Below are positions 5,206 to 7,443 of a stretch of 7,443 bases of DNA, piece by piece (the first letter of the stretch is position 1; every line of letters begins with the position of its first letter). Position numbers and translations under genes: made by a program. Under the pieces are notes generated by a model, which was given only the letters and a program-made list of their open reading frames with translations, searched no databases and was not told the DNA's origin. The stretch is from a bacterium (GTDB taxonomy: Bacteria; Eremiobacterota; Eremiobacteria; Baltobacterales; Baltobacteraceae): positions 1-7,443 of the forward strand of contig JAJXVC010000091.1 of the NCBI GenBank assembly GCA_021782295.1, given 5' to 3'.

Positions 5206-6708
5206 TTAGGGTTTGTAGCCCGCAACCGCGGCGACGGTGACGGCGGAGGCCTTATTCGGCCCAAGTCCGCTGCGGATATAGCTGATGACGGCAGCGATAT
5301 CCTTATTCGAGAGCGTGCCTTTCCAGGCGGGCATCTGCCCGTTGAAGGCGGCGCCGTTGACGGTGATCGCGCCGCTCTTGCCGTCGAGGAGTACCCCGAT
5401 GACTGCGTGCGGATCTCCGGTGACGAACGGGTTTCCGGCGAGCGGCGGAATCGCTCCGGGTTGCCCCATGCCGTTGGCGGCGTGGCATCCGGCGCAGTTG
5501 CTCGAATAGACCGTCGCGCCGGCGGCGACTAAGGGATTTGCTGCCGGGGCGGAGCCGCCGGCGGGGGCCGATGCTGCACCCGGAGCACTTGCCGGGGCAC
5601 TTGCGCTCGGTGCATTCGCAGTTGCGAGCACTTGCGCTTGGCTCAGCGAAGGCGGCGCGGCGGCCTGCTTCGCTTGAATCGCGATCTGGCTATAGATCGA
5701 GAGCCCGACGATCGCAATCAGCGCGACGACCGTGCTGACCATCAGTCCACCGCGCGCCGCGATCGAGCGGGTCGTGCTGCGATCGAGCCACGGAATCGCG
5801 ATAACGACGACCAAGAAGAGCGTCGGAACGACGATCGTTGCGAGCAGATCGAGCGAGGGTGGAACGACGGTGAGCAGCCCGAAGAGCGCGAGGAAGTACC
5901 ACGCCGGATACGGGATGAACGAGGTGTTCGTCGGGTCGGCCTTCACGTCGAGGAAGGGCGGCGCGATGAACGCGAGTGCGATGATGATCGCGAAGATGAT
6001 CAGCGAGACGAAGCCGTCCATGAACATCTGGTCGGGCCAGAAGCGGCCGTTCTTCAGCTTGCGCGGATCCTCGGAGATCGGGCCGGCGGGGCCGTTCCAG
6101 CGGAAGATTGCAAGGTGAGCGCCGACGAGCAGAACCATGACGGCCGGCATCAACCACACGTGGAGACCGAAGAAACGATTGATCGTCTCGGTGCCCATCG
6201 CGCCGCCGCCCTGGGCGATCTGCTGGATGAGGGGGCCGGCAATCGGTGCCGTACCGGTAATATTCAGTGCCACCTGCGAGGCGAAGTAGGCGTCCATATC
6301 CCACGGGAGCAGGTAGCCGGTGAGCCCGAGTACGAGCGTCACCAACAACAGGATGACGCCGACGACCCACTGCAGCTCGCGGGGAGATTTATATGCACCC
6401 CAGACGAGCACTTGCAGCAAGTGCAAGAAGACGAGCGCGATCATTGCCGACGCGCCCCAATAGTGAATCGCCAGAATTAAATGCGGCCAAAAGTGCGTGT
6501 AGATCCACGCCGTCGATTCCCACGCCGTGTTCGCCGACGGTGCATAGAAGAATGTCAGGAAAATACCGGTTACGATTTGGAGCATCATCGCGAAGACGGT
6601 CGCGCTTCCAAAAACGTACCAGTAGCTCGCTCCGCCCGGGATATCTTCGACGAGGAATTCCTTCGTCATCGAAATGAAGCCGGTACGAGATTCAATCCAG
6701 TTCAGCAT
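5206..6708 (-). CDS. qcrB: Cytochrome b (b6 plus subunit IV) fused to a C-terminal cytochrome c domain, bc-type quinol oxidoreductase
   Basis: The 500-residue protein is the membrane core of a quinol:cytochrome c reductase. Helices are seen at about 33-53, 77-99, 115-135, 184-203, 232-250, 268-283, 287-306 and 323-342, as in full-length cytochrome b. Heme b ligands are His82/His96 and His183/His198. The second pair is separated by 14 residues, as in b6-type proteins. The Qo-site motif at 268-271 reads PAWY instead of PEWY. The cysteine that binds the extra heme c in b6f complexes is absent (Val32 at that place). An Ala/Pro/Ser/Gly linker (about 366-391) leads to a class I cytochrome c with CAGCH (405-409) and Met459 in GQMPAW as probable axial ligand; this domain should lie outside the cytoplasmic membrane. 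ATG 6708 has a good AAGGAAG site 6 bases upstream. It follows the Rieske gene by 28 bp. Confidence 0.95.
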   Translation of the reverse strand: MLNWIESRTGFISMTKEFLVEDIPGGASYWYVFGSATVFAMMLQIVTGIFLTFFYAPSANTAWESTAWIYTHFWPHLILAIHYWGASAMIALVFLHLLQVLVWGAYKSPRELQWVVGVILLLVTLVLGLTGYLLPWDMDAYFASQVALNITGTAPIAGPLIQQIAQGGGAMGTETINRFFGLHVWLMPAVMVLLVGAHLAIFRWNGPAGPISEDPRKLKNGRFWPDQMFMDGFVSLIIFAIIIALAFIAPPFLDVKADPTNTSFIPYPAWYFLALFGLLTVVPPSLDLLATIVVPTLFLVVVIAIPWLDRSTTRSIAARGGLMVSTVVALIAIVGLSIYSQIAIQAKQAAAPPSLSQAQVLATANAPSASAPASAPGAASAPAGGSAPAANPLVAAGATVYSSNCAGCHAANGMGQPGAIPPLAGNPFVTGDPHAVIGVLLDGKSGAITVNGAAFNGQMPAWKGTLSNKDIAAVISYIRSGLGPNKASAVTVAAVAGYKP

Positions 6709-6714
6709 GTCGCT

Positions 6715-6721
6715 CTTCCTT
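6715..6721 (-). promoter_or_regulatory. Ribosome binding site of the cytochrome b-c gene
   Basis: AAGGAAG on the minus strand, 6 bases before the ATG at 6708, lies in the 28-bp gap after the Rieske stop. It is one of only two clear Shine-Dalgarno sites in the window and fixes the start. Confidence 0.75.
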
Positions 6722-6736
6722 GTGACGTTCGTGCAG

Positions 6737-7408
6737 CTACGCGAGATAAGAAACGACGATGCGGTCGGGCGTCGTCGAGCGGTAGTGAATCCACATTACC
6801 TCTGCCTGGCCGCTTTGATCGCGCAGCGGCAACGGGTCGAGCCCGCGCGGTGCGGGGCCGGCTTCGTGCGTACCGTCGAAATTAAATTGCGAACCGTGGC
6901 AAGGGCAGAGGAACTTGTTCGTGTCGGCTTCCCAGTTGAAACGACAACCGAGATGCGGGCAGATCGGCGACATAATGACGAAGTTCATGTTAATAACGTC
7001 GTACGGAACGCCTGCCGGCGAACCTTTCTGAAAAAGGTTCGGGCGTTTTGCTTCAAATTTTGCAGGGTCGACTTTGATGCCCCAGACGTACTCCGGCGAA
7101 TCTTGCTCGGGAAGGTAGTTGTCCTTGCCTTTGAGCGTGAAATCGAGTTTGATCGGCGTCTTGGTCGCGCTGTCGAGTTGCGCGTATTCTTTCGGGTCGA
7201 GCGGAGACCAAATTCCCTTTGAGTTTGCGTCGGGAATCAGCGAGCCGACGATGGGGATTGCCAGCGAAAGGCTGATGATTCCGCCGATCGCGAGGGTGGC
7301 GTTCGCCATGAAACGACGGCGGGTGATCTCTTCGGGGGTTCCGGGGTCGTCGTAGGCGCTGGGCGCGCCACGGTGGACGCCCGATGAGGCGTCTCCAGCT
7401 TTCGACAC
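6737..7408 (-). CDS. qcrA: Rieske [2Fe-2S] iron-sulfur subunit of the bc complex
   Basis: The 223-residue product passes electrons from quinol at the Qo site to cytochrome c. The N terminus carries a twin-arginine motif, TRRRFMA (29-35), before a single hydrophobic helix (about 37-58), as expected for a Tat-inserted Rieske anchor. The cluster motifs are CPHLGC (150-155) and CPCHGS (168-173). Ligands are therefore Cys150/His152 and Cys168/His171, with a Cys155-Cys170 disulfide likely. GPAPRGLDPLP (184-194) is the usual proline loop after the cluster. The first box has Pro where mitochondrial-type proteins have Thr. I chose GTG 7408 because AGGAG lies 6 bases upstream; a TTG at 7432 in the same frame would add eight residues and lacks such a site. 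It is the first gene of the operon visible here, followed by the cytochrome b-c fusion. Confidence 0.95.
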   Translation of the reverse strand: MSKAGDASSGVHRGAPSAYDDPGTPEEITRRRFMANATLAIGGIISLSLAIPIVGSLIPDANSKGIWSPLDPKEYAQLDSATKTPIKLDFTLKGKDNYLPEQDSPEYVWGIKVDPAKFEAKRPNLFQKGSPAGVPYDVINMNFVIMSPICPHLGCRFNWEADTNKFLCPCHGSQFNFDGTHEAGPAPRGLDPLPLRDQSGQAEVMWIHYRSTTPDRIVVSYLA

Positions 7409-7414
7409 GATGCT

Positions 7415-7419
7415 CTCCT
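7415..7419 (-). promoter_or_regulatory. Ribosome binding site deciding the Rieske GTG start
   Basis: AGGAG on the minus strand is spaced 6 bases from the GTG at 7408. It supports this start over the in-frame TTG at 7432, which lies upstream of the site. Confidence 0.75.
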
Positions 7420-7443
7420 GCAAATTTATCAATGAGGGTGATA

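Noticed and set aside
5103..5264. Upstream extension of the signal-peptide protein to a start at 5264
   Set aside because: It would put an Arg/Pro-rich, charged stretch before a clear signal peptide and run through the terminator hairpin and the cytochrome stop.
5533..5613. Repeat-like Ala/Ser/Pro codons as a tandem repeat
   Set aside because: It is a low-complexity protein linker between the cytochrome b and c domains, not an exact DNA repeat array.
5632..6480. Plus-strand frame of 282 codons antisense to cytochrome b
   Set aside because: Asp/Glu/Arg-rich complement pattern of membrane-helix codons; the opposite strand is plainly cytochrome b.
7409..7432. TTG start at 7432 for the Rieske protein
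   Set aside because: No ribosome binding site precedes it, while GTG 7408 has AGGAG at 6 bases. The eight extra residues add nothing to the Tat signal.
7429..7443. Possible end of an upstream minus-strand gene (TGA at 7429-7431)
   Set aside because: Only four codons are visible before the stop, so it cannot be distinguished from chance.

Overview
This window is high-GC bacterial chromosome with tightly packed genes and no mobile elements, RNA genes or CRISPR array that I can see. It carries tetrapyrrole biosynthesis, membrane glycosylation and aerobic-type respiration genes. The host is probably a free-living bacterium with a quinol-oxidising bc-type respiratory chain. The style (very GC-rich third positions, fused heme/siroheme genes, cytochrome b-c fusion) would fit a poorly studied phylum such as Eremiobacterota/Vulcanimicrobiota or a relative. 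That placement is a guess, because no taxonomic marker is present.

Layout, left to right. (1) 1-1485, minus strand: the 5' portion of one long open frame that joins a siroheme-synthase-type NAD domain (precorrin-2 dehydrogenase/sirohydrochlorin ferrochelatase, SirC/Met8p/CysG-N type) to hydroxymethylbilane synthase (HemC). It runs off the left edge. (2) 1486-1531: a short divergent spacer with an imperfect palindrome. (3) 1532-4062, plus strand: a two-gene unit, an ArnT/PMT-type membrane glycosyltransferase whose stop overlaps the GTG start of a PhzF-family isomerase-like protein. (4) 4040-5102, minus strand: two small, probably exported proteins of unknown function, 1 bp apart; the last one overlaps the phzF-like gene tail to tail. 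(5) 5148-5185: a strong hairpin, the likely terminator of the respiratory unit. (6) 5206-7408, minus strand: a Rieske iron-sulfur protein followed by a single polypeptide carrying cytochrome b (8 helices) plus a C-terminal cytochrome c, so the redox core of a bc complex is encoded by only two genes.

How they work together: the Rieske and cytochrome b-c genes form an operon for a quinol:cytochrome c oxidoreductase. The HemC fusion makes the tetrapyrrole backbone for the heme these cytochromes need and, by its other domain, siroheme. The glycosyltransferase/PhzF pair and the two exported proteins have no evident link to that theme.

Most noteworthy are the SirC-HemC fusion, the cytochrome b-c one-chain architecture, and a Qo-site PEWY motif that reads PAWY. 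No intergenic stretch exceeds about 105 bases.
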